Source of the DNA: Gemmatimonadota bacterium | GTDB lineage: Bacteria; Gemmatimonadota; Gemmatimonadetes; Longimicrobiales; Gaopeijiaceae | DNA length: 64,000 nucleotides | Assembly: GCA_022827345.1 (NCBI GenBank) | Contig: JAJDTB010000068.1 | Coordinates: 62,001-126,000, forward strand | Reading direction: 5' to 3' | Shown: positions 54,205 through 63,909 of the stretch, in pieces | Numbering within the stretch: position 1 is the first letter of the stretch | Layout of the letters: every line of letters begins with the position of its first letter | Program-made: the position numbers and the translations under genes | Notes under the pieces: model-generated | Databases searched by the model: none | Told to the model about the DNA's origin: nothing | The model's input: the letters and a program-made list of their open reading frames with translations, nothing else

Positions 54205-56048
54205 GTGACCAACGGCGAGCTCAATTTCAAGTGGGCCCGCGCGATCCTGTCCGCGCTCTCGGAGTACGGGCTGGAGGAGGTCGAAATCGCACCGGGTTCG
54301 CGGTCGGGACCGCTGGTGCTGGCTTCTCGCTCGCTTCCGGCCCTGCATTCGCGGGTGCACCTCGATGAGCGATGCGCGGCGTTCTTCGCGCTTGGGTACG
54401 GGCGGACGCATCTCGGCCCCGCGGCCGTGATCACGACCTCCGGGACCGCCGTGGCCAACCTGCTGCCGGCGGTCGTCGAGGCGGACATGTCCGACGTGCC
54501 GCTGGTGCTGATCACGGCCGACCGGCCTCCCCGGCTGCGCGGGTCCGACGCGAACCAGACTATCGACCAGCCCGGGATCTTCGGGGACCGGGTCCGGTTT
54601 CATGCGGATTTGCCGGTTCCGTCGCAGGCCGGACTCGCCGGTTCCGGACCCAGTTCCATGATCGAGATCGTTCGCGCGGCCGCCCGGCACGCGCTGGGCC
54701 CACCGGGCGGCCCGGCGCACCTCAATGTTCCCTTCGACAAGCCACTCGAGCCGGAGTCGCCGGAGGGTCTCGACCTGGTGGGGCCGGGGGTCGGACAACA
54801 GGTCGACCCCTCCGCGGATGTCACCGGGCTTCCGGACGAGGAGGCTGACGAGCGCCGGTGGCGGCGCAGAACCGACCGGCGCCGGCGCGGCCATGACCAG
54901 CGGGAGATATTGGGGGGCCGGCTGCAGATGGCGCGGCGGCCGTTGCTGGTCGCCGGACCGTCCAGCGATCCCGCCCTCAATGGCCCCGCCATCACCCGGT
55001 TCGCCATCGCCCGCGGCGTCCCGACCTTCGCGGATCCCCTCTCCGGGGCGCGCTTCGACACCCGCGCCGAAGTCGCATCCCCGTCCCCGATCCTGGGCGC
55101 ATACGATCATTTTCTGCGCGTCCCGGCGGTCACGCGGAAGCATGCCCCGGACCTCATCATCCGCGTTGGACGCACGCCGACCTCGACGGTGCTCGCACGC
55201 GCTCTCACGGTGTGGAGCGACGCGACCCAGATCGTCATCGACGACGGCGCCCACCGCAAGGACCACCAGCGCCTGGCCGACCATTATCTGCATGCCTCCG
55301 CGGCCGCCATGCTCGGCGACCTCGCCGGCGACGACGCGAAGAGGCCGCTGGCGCCCGCTCCCCTCGGCGCCTGGGCGCGCACCTGGACCGACCTCGAAGC
55401 GGCGACCTGGGCAGCGATCGACGACGTGCCCCCGGACCCCCGGCACGAGGGAGACCATGCGGCGGCCCTGGTCCGCGCACTCCCCGACGGCTCGACCCTC
55501 TTCGTGTCGTCATCCATGCCGGTCCGGGACGTGGACGCCTACGCCCGCCCGGCGGCGCGCGACCTGCAGGTGCTGGGGAATCGCGGCGCGAGCGGCATCG
55601 ACGGCATCGTCTCCACCGTGCTCGGGTGCGCGGCGGGCGGGGCCTGGCCGATCGCGGCCCTGATCGGAGACATCGCCTTCTATCACGACATGAACGGGCT
55701 CCTGGCAGCCCGCGACCAGGAACTCAACGCGGTTTTCGTTGTGGTGGACAACGACGGGGGCGGTATCTTCCACATGCTCCCGATCCGCGACTTCGAGCCG
55801 GTTTTCACACCGTATTTCGCAACTCCGCACGGACTCGATTTCCGGCACGCGGCGCGGATGTACGGGCTGCCGTTGACCGATGTCGCGACGCCGGAGGAGC
55901 TGGAACACGCCGTCGCGGCCGCGGTGGCCCGCCCGGGGACGGAAATTGTCCGGGTGCGCACCGACCGCCACGCGAACCGGCTCCGGCACGACGAGGTCCG
56001 CGAGCGCGTAGCCCGGCGACTGAACGAATACCTCAACCGAGAGACGAC

Positions 56049-56052
<4 letters not shown>
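54205..56052 (+). CDS. menD: 2-succinyl-5-enolpyruvyl-6-hydroxy-3-cyclohexene-1-carboxylate synthase
   Basis: 615 residues from a GTG. This is a thiamine-diphosphate enzyme: [15 protein letters not shown] and [15 protein letters not shown] at the N-terminus, [17 protein letters not shown] and the C-terminal ThDP motif [17 protein letters not shown] with [16 protein letters not shown]. It joins isochorismate and 2-oxoglutarate. A charged, low-homology loop (residues ~200-230: [17 protein letters not shown]) interrupts the domain. The stop overlaps menB (ATGA). Confidence 0.95.
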
Positions 56053-56888
<836 letters not shown>

Positions 56889-56949
56889 CGGCGTCGGGCG
56901 CGGCCGGTGGGGGCCGGGCCGCCGCGGGTGCTGGAATCGAGGTGCGCTC

Positions 56950-57858
56950 GTGGGGGTGAGCCGGACCCGGGCGTGGATTCTGGCGACCCGTCCTCGGACG
57001 CTGACGGCAGGGGCGGCCCCGGTCGTCGCCGGCACGGGATTCGCGGCGGCTGACGGGGTCTTCGCGCAGCTGCCGGCGCTGGCGGCGCTGGCAGGGGCGC
57101 TCCTGATCCAGGTGGCGACCAACCTGGCCAACGACTACTACGACTTCGTGAAGGGGGGCGACACCGGTGAGCGGCTCGGTCCCGTCCGGGTGACGCAGGC
57201 GGGGATCCTGCCCCCCGATGCGGTGTTCCGAGGGATGCTGCTGACCCTCGCGCTGGCATTCCTGACGGGGGTGTACCTGGTGTGGGTCGGGGGCTGGCCG
57301 GTCGCCGTGATCGGTCTCGTGTCGATGCTGATGGGGGTCTGCTACACCGGGGGCCCGTACCCGCTCTCATACAACGGCCTCGGCGATGTATTCGTCTTCG
57401 TCTTCTTCGGGCTGGTGGCGACCGCGACCACCTACTACGTGCAGGCGGGGGTCTGGTCGCCGGACGCAATTCTCGCGGGCGCGGGACTCGGCGCCATGAG
57501 CACCGCGATGCTGGTGGTCAACAACCTCCGTGATCGCGAGACGGATGGTGCGGCGGGCAAGCGCACGCTGGCGGTGCGGTTCGGCGACCGCTTCACGGTG
57601 GCGCAGTACTTCGTGTGTCTCGTGGGTGCCGTCGCCGTGCCGGCTGCGGGGGTGGCGTTCATGGCGTGGTCCCCATTGACCTTCCTCGCGCTGGGCGGCT
57701 TGCTGCCGTGCGTTCCGGCGTCGCGTCGCGTCCTGGACTTCGCCGACCGGCGGGCCCTCAATCCCGCGCTGGCGCAAACCGCCCGGGGCGTGGCCTTCTA
57801 TGGCGCGGGCCTGGGCGTCGGCGCGCTTGTGGGGGCGGCGGGCGTCTTCGGCGCGTGA
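56950..57858 (+). CDS. menA: 1,4-dihydroxy-2-naphthoate polyprenyltransferase
   Basis: 302 residues from a GTG; an integral membrane UbiA-type prenyltransferase with about eight or nine segments. The two Asp-rich motifs are NDYYDFVKGGD and NNLRDRETD, and LGPVRVTQAG and YTGGPYPLSYNGLGD are typical of MenA. It adds the polyprenyl tail. The stop overlaps the GTG of menE. Confidence 0.94.
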   Translation: MGVSRTRAWILATRPRTLTAGAAPVVAGTGFAAADGVFAQLPALAALAGALLIQVATNLANDYYDFVKGGDTGERLGPVRVTQAGILPPDAVFRGMLLTLALAFLTGVYLVWVGGWPVAVIGLVSMLMGVCYTGGPYPLSYNGLGDVFVFVFFGLVATATTYYVQAGVWSPDAILAGAGLGAMSTAMLVVNNLRDRETDGAAGKRTLAVRFGDRFTVAQYFVCLVGAVAVPAAGVAFMAWSPLTFLALGGLLPCVPASRRVLDFADRRALNPALAQTARGVAFYGAGLGVGALVGAAGVFGA

Positions 57859-59456
57859 CCTCCGGCGACCCCGCCGCGCAGGCGCCAGCTGCCTCCCGCG
57901 ACGATCCCCCCCCATCCCCCGCCGACGACCTCGCACGGCAGACGGCCCGAATCCCCTCCGCCACCGCCCTCTCCTGGGACGGCGGCCACTGGACCTACCG
58001 GCAACTCGACGCGCGCGCCTCCGCGCTGGCAGGCCGCTTCCGGGCGACCGGCGCGCTCCCCGGCCACGCGGCCACCCTCTGCGCCACCCCCGGCCCGGAC
58101 ACCGTCGCGGCCCTCTTCGCCCTATGGCGGGCCGGGTGTCTGGCCGTCCCCCTCCACGAAAAGCTGACCCCCGCCGAGATCGAACATGCTCGCAAAACGG
58201 TAAAGTCAACATTACATATTGACAACCAAACATTACATCGTGTGTTTGCGGCCGACGGCCCCGACGGCCCCGACGGCCCCGACGGCCCCGACGGCCCCGA
58301 CGGCCCCGACGGCCCCGACGGCCCCGACGGCCCCGACGGCCCCACCACCCCGCGCCCGGCCCCCCACAGCCCCGCCACCCCATCCGACCCCGCACCTCCC
58401 ACCCCCGACACCGCCTTCCTGGACGTCACCACCCTCCTCCTCACCTCCGGCTCCACCGGCGCCGCCACCGCCTTCGGCTTCACCCGGGCTGCACTGACCG
58501 CCTCGGCCTCGGCCGTCGCCGACCGCCTCCGCCTCACCCCGGACGACCGCTGGGCCCTCACCCTCTCCGTCGGCCACGTCGGCGGCCTCGCCCTCGTCGT
58601 CCGCGCGGTGATGACCGGCGCCAGCGTGCGCCTGTGGCCCGTCTTCGATCCCGACGCCCTCGCCAGCGCCGTCGTCCGCCAACAGGTCACCCACCTGGCG
58701 GTCGTACCGGTCATGCTGAGGCGCCTCCTCGCCCGGCTGGGCGGCCGGCCCATACCCCCGACGCTCCGCTGCGTCCTCGTCGGCGGCGCGGCCGCCTCGC
58801 ACGGCCTCCTCGACGATGCCTGGGCGGCGGGCCTTCCCATCGCCACCACCTGGGGCATGACCGAGACCGCTTCGCAGGTCGCCACCGCGCCGCCCGATCT
58901 GGCCCGCCGCCACCCGGGCACCGCGGGGCGCCCCCTGCCCGGCATCGAAGTGCGCGCCACTTCCGCGGGTGCATTGCAGGTGCGCGGCCCCACACTGGCC
59001 AGCATCGCTGTCCCGGGCCCCGGCGCATCCCCGCGGGCGCTGCCGCGTGACCCCGGCGGCTGGTTTACCACCCGTGATCTCGGCCGCGTGGACTCCGGCG
59101 GCCTCATCTGGATCGAAGGGCGCGCCGACGCGATCATTGTGAGCGGGGGGCTCAACGTGAGTCCCGGCGAAGTCGAGCGGGTGATCGAGACGCTGCCGGG
59201 TGTGCGCGACGCGGTGGTCTTCGGTGTGCCCGACGAGGAGTGGGGCGAGGTCGTAGCGGCAGTGGTCGAGGCCGACCCGGGCGTGCTCACGGCCGGCGAT
59301 GTCGACCGCCACTGCCGCGAGCGGCTGGCGCGGGGACGTTGTCCGTCGCGCATCGCGGTCGTGGGTTCGCTTCCCCGCACATGGACAGGGAAGGTGATGC
59401 GGGCCAGGGTGCAGGAGCACTTCGGCCCCGAGCTTGGCGCAAGGGAGACGACATGA
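57855..59456 (+). CDS. menE: o-Succinylbenzoate-CoA ligase with a repeat-containing insertion
   Basis: 533 residues from a GTG overlapping the menA stop. The AMP-binding fold shows TTLLLTSGSTGAATAF (P-loop), TTWGMTETASQ and TTRDLGRVDSGGLIWIEGRA; the C-terminal lysine motif is LPRTWTGKVMRARV. It activates o-succinylbenzoate with CoA. Residues about 115-180 are not part of the family: TVKSTLHIDNQTLH is encoded by a 39-bp double-dyad element, followed by ten Asp-Gly-Pro triplets and a Pro-rich stretch. The insert lies between the N-terminal strands and the P-loop. It keeps the frame. The ligase is probably still active. Confidence 0.88.
   Translation: MTSGDPAAQAPAASRDDPPPSPADDLARQTARIPSATALSWDGGHWTYRQLDARASALAGRFRATGALPGHAATLCATPGPDTVAALFALWRAGCLAVPLHEKLTPAEIEHARKTVKSTLHIDNQTLHRVFAADGPDGPDGPDGPDGPDGPDGPDGPDGPDGPTTPRPAPHSPATPSDPAPPTPDTAFLDVTTLLLTSGSTGAATAFGFTRAALTASASAVADRLRLTPDDRWALTLSVGHVGGLALVVRAVMTGASVRLWPVFDPDALASAVVRQQVTHLAVVPVMLRRLLARLGGRPIPPTLRCVLVGGAAASHGLLDDAWAAGLPIATTWGMTETASQVATAPPDLARRHPGTAGRPLPGIEVRATSAGALQVRGPTLASIAVPGPGASPRALPRDPGGWFTTRDLGRVDSGGLIWIEGRADAIIVSGGLNVSPGEVERVIETLPGVRDAVVFGVPDEEWGEVVAAVVEADPGVLTAGDVDRHCRERLARGRCPSRIAVVGSLPRTWTGKVMRARVQEHFGPELGARETT
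58199..58237 (-). repeat. 39-bp double-dyad element, copy 6 (inside menE)
   Basis: On the plus strand GGTAAAGTCAACATTACA and TGACAACCAAACATTACA are separated by TAT. Read on the minus strand, its second dyad (TGTAATGTTGACTTTACC) matches copies 1 and 5. It encodes residues 115-128 of MenE in frame. Confidence 0.8.
58254..58343 (+). repeat. 9-bp tandem repeat, ten copies, coding for Asp-Gly-Pro
   Basis: GACGGCCCC is repeated ten times without a mismatch, giving ten Asp-Gly-Pro triplets in MenE. The unit is a multiple of three, so copy-number changes would not break the frame. It starts 16 nt after the double-dyad element. Confidence 0.95.
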
Positions 59457-60718
59457 TCGAGGAACTCCGCTGGCGCGGTCTCCTTGCCGACGCGACCGAA
59501 CACGCGGCGGCGGCCTTCGCGGCCGGCCAGGTGACGGGCTACATCGGCTTCGATCCGACCGCCTCGTCCCTGCACGTGGGGTCGCTCGTCCCGATCATGG
59601 GGCTCGTCCACCTGCAGCGGGCCGGCCACTGTCCGATCGCCCTGATCGGCGGCGGCACGGGGCTCATCGGCGATCCGTCGGGGAAGGCCTCGGAACGCTC
59701 GCTGCTCGATCGCGCCAGGGCCGAGGAGAACGCTGCGGGGATCCATCGTCAGCTGGCGCACTTCCTCGACTTCGAGTCGCGCACCGCCCCGGCCCGCATG
59801 GCCAACAACCTCGACTGGCTCGACGGCTTGCGGCTGGTGGACTTCCTGCGCGACATCGGCAAGCACTTCTCGGTCAACGCGATGATGCGCAAGGAGTCGG
59901 TGCGCCGCCGCCTTGCCGACGAGGAATCCGGCATCTCATTCACCGAGTTCAGCTACCAGCTGCTGCAGGCCTACGACTTCTCGGAGCTCAACCGCCGCTA
60001 CGGCTGCACCCTGCAGATGGGCGGCTCCGACCAGTGGGGCAACATCACCGCCGGCATCGACCTGGTGCGGCGGATGGGCGGGCCGCGCTGCCACGGCGTG
60101 GTCTTCCCTCTCGTCGAGTCGTCGAGCGGGGTCAAGTTCGGCAAGACCGAGGAGGGCACCGTATGGCTCGATCCCGAGCGCACCTCGCCCTACCGCTTCT
60201 ACCAGTTCTGGCTGAACACCGAGGACGGGGACGTGGTCTCGTACCTCAAGCGGTTCACGCTGCTGGACCGAGACGCCATCGACGAGCTTGCCCACGCGGT
60301 CGCCGCGCGGCCCCACCGGCGCGAGGCCCAGCGGCGCCTGGCCGCCGAGATGACCCGCACGGTACACGGGTCCGACGGGCTGGACCGCGCCGAGCGGGCG
60401 TCGAAGGTGCTGTTCGGAGGCAGTCTGGAGGGGCTGGGGGCGGCTGACATCGAGGAGATCTTCGCCGATGTGCCATCGACGGTAGTGGCGCGGTCGGCGC
60501 TGGAGCGTGGGGTGGAGCTCGCAGTGGTGATGGCCGACGCCGGGATGACGGCGTCCCGTAGCGAAGCGCGCCGGCTGATTCGCGGCGGCGGCGTCTACCT
60601 CAACGGGGAACGCGTGGCCGACATGGGGGTAGCGGTGGGGCAGAGCGACCCGATCGAAGACCGCTTCGTCGTCGTGCGGATCGGCAAGAAGCGCCATCTG
60701 GTGGTGGAGGTGGGGTAG
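59453..60718 (+). CDS. tyrS: Tyrosyl-tRNA synthetase
   Basis: 421 residues. The class I signature is SSLHVGSLVP (HIGH region, His41) and KFGKTEEG (KMSKS region, as in E. coli TyrS). The family motifs GYIGFDPTASSLH, YQLLQAYDFSEL and MGGSDQWGNITAG are present. An S4 RNA-binding domain forms the C-terminus (ASRSEARRLIRGGGVYLNG). The start overlaps the menE stop (ATGA), so tyrS is translated as the last gene of the men cluster. Confidence 0.97.
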   Translation: MIEELRWRGLLADATEHAAAAFAAGQVTGYIGFDPTASSLHVGSLVPIMGLVHLQRAGHCPIALIGGGTGLIGDPSGKASERSLLDRARAEENAAGIHRQLAHFLDFESRTAPARMANNLDWLDGLRLVDFLRDIGKHFSVNAMMRKESVRRRLADEESGISFTEFSYQLLQAYDFSELNRRYGCTLQMGGSDQWGNITAGIDLVRRMGGPRCHGVVFPLVESSSGVKFGKTEEGTVWLDPERTSPYRFYQFWLNTEDGDVVSYLKRFTLLDRDAIDELAHAVAARPHRREAQRRLAAEMTRTVHGSDGLDRAERASKVLFGGSLEGLGAADIEEIFADVPSTVVARSALERGVELAVVMADAGMTASRSEARRLIRGGGVYLNGERVADMGVAVGQSDPIEDRFVVVRIGKKRHLVVEVG

Positions 60719-60781
60719 GGGAAGCGGTTCGGGTGAGCTCGTTCGATATCGTGTCATCCCCGGACGGAGTTGCTGCTCGTG

Positions 60782-61414
60782 ATGTTCCGCATGAAGCCCG
60801 GGCGCTCGAAGTTCTTGCGCTCACCGATCACGGTTGTGCCGTTCTGCGCCGCTGTGAATGCCATCGTCCTGCTCAACCCGATCGGCGTACACGCCCAGAT
60901 TGAAACGGGCTCTCTCAGCGCGGCGATCGAAGAAGTGCGCCAGAGTCCCTTCTGGAACGCGCAATCAGCTGTACCCGCTGGGATCGATGTCCCCCGAGCA
61001 CTGTGGTTGCCAGTGGCGATCCAGGCACGGGAGCGATCAAATCAGACGGCACCGAACGACAGCACGTTTCCGCACAGGCGGGTGTTCTTCGCGGCGCTCG
61101 CGGCGAACGGATTGATGCTCTTTCCCACGATCTACTTCGGAATAAGCGGGGCGTACTCCAGTGATCCAGGGCCGTATCTCCTGGCCGCGACAGCGCTTCC
61201 GGTCCTGGGCACCGCCACGGGCGCCAAGCTCGCCGGAGCGCGGTTTCTTCCGGCTCTGGCCGGATCGGCCATGGGCTTCGCTGCCGCAGCCACGACCCTC
61301 TACGTCGCCGCCGTCGCCGATGCTCCCGGGGCTGGGGCGTTATGGATAGTGTTGCCAGTCATGCAGGCCGGGATCACTACGCTCGTCGCCTCGTACTCCC
61401 ACCAAAAGAGGTGA
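60782..61414 (+). CDS. Membrane protein of unknown function
   Basis: About 210 residues; an ATG at 60782 was chosen, but one at 60791 is also possible. The N-terminus has a hydrophobic segment (FCAAVNAIVLLNPIGVHAQ) that could be a signal peptide. The C-terminal half has about four segments (FFAALAANGLMLFPTIYFGI, LLAATALPVLGTATGAKLA, LAGSAMGFAAAATTLYVAAV, LWIVLPVMQAGITTLVASY). I do not recognise the family. It is convergent with the acyl-CoA dehydrogenase gene. Confidence 0.6.
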   Translation: MFRMKPGRSKFLRSPITVVPFCAAVNAIVLLNPIGVHAQIETGSLSAAIEEVRQSPFWNAQSAVPAGIDVPRALWLPVAIQARERSNQTAPNDSTFPHRRVFFAALAANGLMLFPTIYFGISGAYSSDPGPYLLAATALPVLGTATGAKLAGARFLPALAGSAMGFAAAATTLYVAAVADAPGAGALWIVLPVMQAGITTLVASYSHQKR

Positions 61415-61426
61415 AGTCATCCTGTT

Positions 61427-61511
61427 TTGTCCGCCAAGAACAGCTGATTCTGGCCGACAACGCCGCCCAATCCGGGTTTGTCGGCCAAAACCGACCTTTA
61501 TTGGCCAACAA
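61427..61511. repeat. Two identically built 34-bp inverted repeats (11-12-11)
   Basis: Unit 1 has arms TTGTCCGCCAA (61427-61437) and CTGGCCGACAA (61450-61460); unit 2 has TTGTCGGCCAA (61478-61488) and TTGGCCAACAA (61501-61511). Both have 12-nt spacers; the units start 51 nt apart. All four arms are variants of TTGTCGGCCAA in alternating orientation. They lie between convergent genes, 12 nt after the first stop and 7 nt before the second. A terminator role is possible, but there is no T-run after either unit. Confidence 0.75.
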
Positions 61512-61518
61512 ACCGCGC

Positions 61519-63909
61519 CTACCCCCTCCGGCCGATCGGCGCCCCCAGCAGCTCATCCGGGATCCCGAAGGCGTCCACCAGCTCCAGCGCCCGCGGCGCC
61601 AGCTCCCGGCACAGCGCGTTCACCTCGCGGCGGACCGCCTCGCTCTTCGCCGGCTCGAAGTAGCCCGTCTCCAGGAACCAGGCGCGGTTGGCTTCCAGGG
61701 TGGCCAGCCCGAAGAGCGCGAGCACGCGGGTGATCAGCTCCTTGCCGTTGCATTCGTCCATCGGGTCCAGCGCCTCGTGCGAGGTCTCCAGCACGATCCG
61801 GTCCACGTGGGCGCGCGCCAGCGTGATCAGATGGTCCTGGCACTCGTTGATCGCGTCGAAGCTGTCCATGCCCTGGTCCATGCGCGCCTTGAGGCGGCGT
61901 GCGGCCGACCGCAGCAGGCGCTGTTCGCGGTACCGGAAGGCGGCGAGCTGAGACTCCGGGTCCGCGAGGTGGTCCGGGTCCGTTCTGCGGGTGACCACCG
62001 GGTTCATTTCGGCCAGCCGGATTCCGGTGAGTTCGGCGAGATAGCGCGCCATCCCCCACATGTTCAGGCCGCCGAGGTCCCTGCGGAAGCGCGACAGCAG
62101 CCCCTTGGAGACCAGCTGGAGCAGCACCGGGTTGGCGCCCTCGAAGGTGGTGAAGATGTCGGTGTCGGCGCGCAGCCGCGCGAACCGGCTTTCGGACAGG
62201 TAGCCTCTGCCGCCGCACGCCTCCCGGCAGGCCTGGAGCGTTTCCATCGCAAGCCGGGACGCGGCGGCTTTCAGGCCCGCGGCGCGCACCTCGAGCTCCG
62301 TGCGGTCGGTGTCGGGGTCGGCGAAACGGCGAGTGAGGTCGCGCACGGCGAAGCCCATCGCGTAGCAGGCGGCGAGGCGGGGGAGGAGTTGGCGCTGCAG
62401 GGCGAGGTAGTCGAGCACGGGGACCTCGGTGCCGCCCGCGGGGCCGAACTGGCGCCGCCCGGCAGCGTAGCGTACCGCGATCGTGAGGGCCTTGCGCGTG
62501 ACCGTCTGAGACGCTGCGGCGATGCTGATCCTCCCCGCGATCAGCGTTCCGAGCATGGTGAAGAAGCGGCGGCCGGGGCTGGGGATGGGGCTCTCGTATT
62601 CGCCCTTGGCCGTGATGCGGGCGAAACGGTCGAGGAGGGCGTCCTCCCCTACGCGCACGCCGTCGAAGCTGATGCGGCCGTTGTCGACGCCGTTCAGCCC
62701 CGCCTTGGCGCCGCAATCCTCGATGCGGACGCCGGGCGCGGTCTCGCCGTGGGCGTCGCGGATGTGGACCAGGAATGCGTGGACGCCGTGGTCCTCGGAC
62801 CCGATGCGAAGCCGCGCGAAGACGGTGGCCATGCGTCCGTGCAGGGCGGCGTTGCCGATGTAGTCCTTGCGGGCGTCGTCGTCCGGGGTGGTGATGACGA
62901 ACTCCCCGGTCGCGTGGTCGTAGTCGGCGGTGGTGCGGAGGTCGCGCACGTTCGAGCCGTGACCTGTCTCGGTCATGGCGTAGCAGCCGGGCAGCGCCAG
63001 GGAGGCGACGTCCGCCAGGTAGCGCTCGTGGTGCTTCGCGGTGCCGAGCTGCGCAATGCTGCCGCCGAAGAGCCCGAACTGGACGCCGTACTTGACGAGG
63101 ACGCTGAGGTCGCCCAGCGCCAGCTCCTCGAATGTGGCGACCGCGCCGCCCGGATCGCCCATGCCGCCCCATTCACTCGGCAGCGCGACCCCGCCGAGTC
63201 CCAGGTCGGCCAGCGCCTTGACGGCGGCAAGGGTGCGTTCACGGTACTCGCCGCGCGGGATCTCGTCCGGGATCCGCAATTCGGGTCTGGCCAGCGCTTC
63301 GCGGACCCGGTTCCGAATGTCGGCGTAGCCGCCGTGGATGTGTGCGGCCACCTCCTCGACCACGCCTGGAGGCGGCGCGGGCGGTGCCGCACGCTCGTCG
63401 CCCGTGCCCGTCAGCTCCCGAAGCGCCTCCGGTCCGGCGAGTCCCAGCTCGAGCTCCACCTGGCCGAGCGTCGCGAGCGCGCCCTCGCGCCAGGGCAGGG
63501 TCTCCGCGGTGGCGAGCATCTCCGCCCCCGGCTCCTCTCCGTACAGCGTCTTGAGGTGCACCTGTCTGCGGACCGCGCTCTGGGCGACCGAAACGCCGGC
63601 GCGCGCCAGGGTCAGGCTGCTCCCGGCGTCCGACCGGACGGCGGTCAGCGCGGCGGAAAGAACGGGCGGCGAGGGGGGAGAGGCCGGATCGAGCCAGTCC
63701 CGCACCCTTCGGCGTCCCTCCGGCGTGATCCATCCGGCACCGTCGAGGGCGCCCGACACGGCGCTGAGTTCGGCGTCCTCCATCAGCCCGTCCGACCAAA
63801 CCGCGCACAGGATGGGGAGGAAGGCCAGGAAGGTGGGCTCGGGGGAGAGCGCGGGCCGGGGCGAGGGGGCGGTCCCGTGCGAGTCGGAGAGCTCGGTGGA
63901 TGATGTCAT
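61519..63909 (-). CDS. Acyl-CoA dehydrogenase/oxidase with N-terminal helical extension
   Basis: 796 residues, about 200 longer than ordinary acyl-CoA dehydrogenases. The flavoenzyme core has the FAD motif YAMTETGHGSNVRDL, WGGMGDPGG, RRQFGPAGG and the C-terminal EACGGRGYLSESRFARLRAD then TDIFTTFEGANPVLLQ. The last is typical of the acyl-CoA oxidase-like subgroup. Residues ~25-90 (LPILCAVWSDGLMEDAELSA, then GWITPEGRRRVRDWLDP) resemble a small TerB-like helical domain, and ~160 residues precede the core. It should oxidise acyl-CoA. The substrate chain length is unknown. Confidence 0.88.
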   Translation of the reverse strand: MTSSTELSDSHGTAPSPRPALSPEPTFLAFLPILCAVWSDGLMEDAELSAVSGALDGAGWITPEGRRRVRDWLDPASPPSPPVLSAALTAVRSDAGSSLTLARAGVSVAQSAVRRQVHLKTLYGEEPGAEMLATAETLPWREGALATLGQVELELGLAGPEALRELTGTGDERAAPPAPPPGVVEEVAAHIHGGYADIRNRVREALARPELRIPDEIPRGEYRERTLAAVKALADLGLGGVALPSEWGGMGDPGGAVATFEELALGDLSVLVKYGVQFGLFGGSIAQLGTAKHHERYLADVASLALPGCYAMTETGHGSNVRDLRTTADYDHATGEFVITTPDDDARKDYIGNAALHGRMATVFARLRIGSEDHGVHAFLVHIRDAHGETAPGVRIEDCGAKAGLNGVDNGRISFDGVRVGEDALLDRFARITAKGEYESPIPSPGRRFFTMLGTLIAGRISIAAASQTVTRKALTIAVRYAAGRRQFGPAGGTEVPVLDYLALQRQLLPRLAACYAMGFAVRDLTRRFADPDTDRTELEVRAAGLKAAASRLAMETLQACREACGGRGYLSESRFARLRADTDIFTTFEGANPVLLQLVSKGLLSRFRRDLGGLNMWGMARYLAELTGIRLAEMNPVVTRRTDPDHLADPESQLAAFRYREQRLLRSAARRLKARMDQGMDSFDAINECQDHLITLARAHVDRIVLETSHEALDPMDECNGKELITRVLALFGLATLEANRAWFLETGYFEPAKSEAVRREVNALCRELAPRALELVDAFGIPDELLGAPIGRRG

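Noticed and set aside
58254-58343. Tandem repeat considered as a CRISPR-like array
   Set aside because: Units are 9 bp, without spacers, and in frame in menE; this is a coding microsatellite.
61427-61511. A dif site for chromosome dimer resolution
   Set aside because: Arms are 11 bp as in dif, but the spacer is 12 rather than about 6 bp and there are two units.
61342-63903. An 853-codon open frame on the plus strand
   Set aside because: It is antisense to the acyl-CoA dehydrogenase gene, whose conserved motifs are unmistakable; long antisense frames are common in GC-rich DNA.
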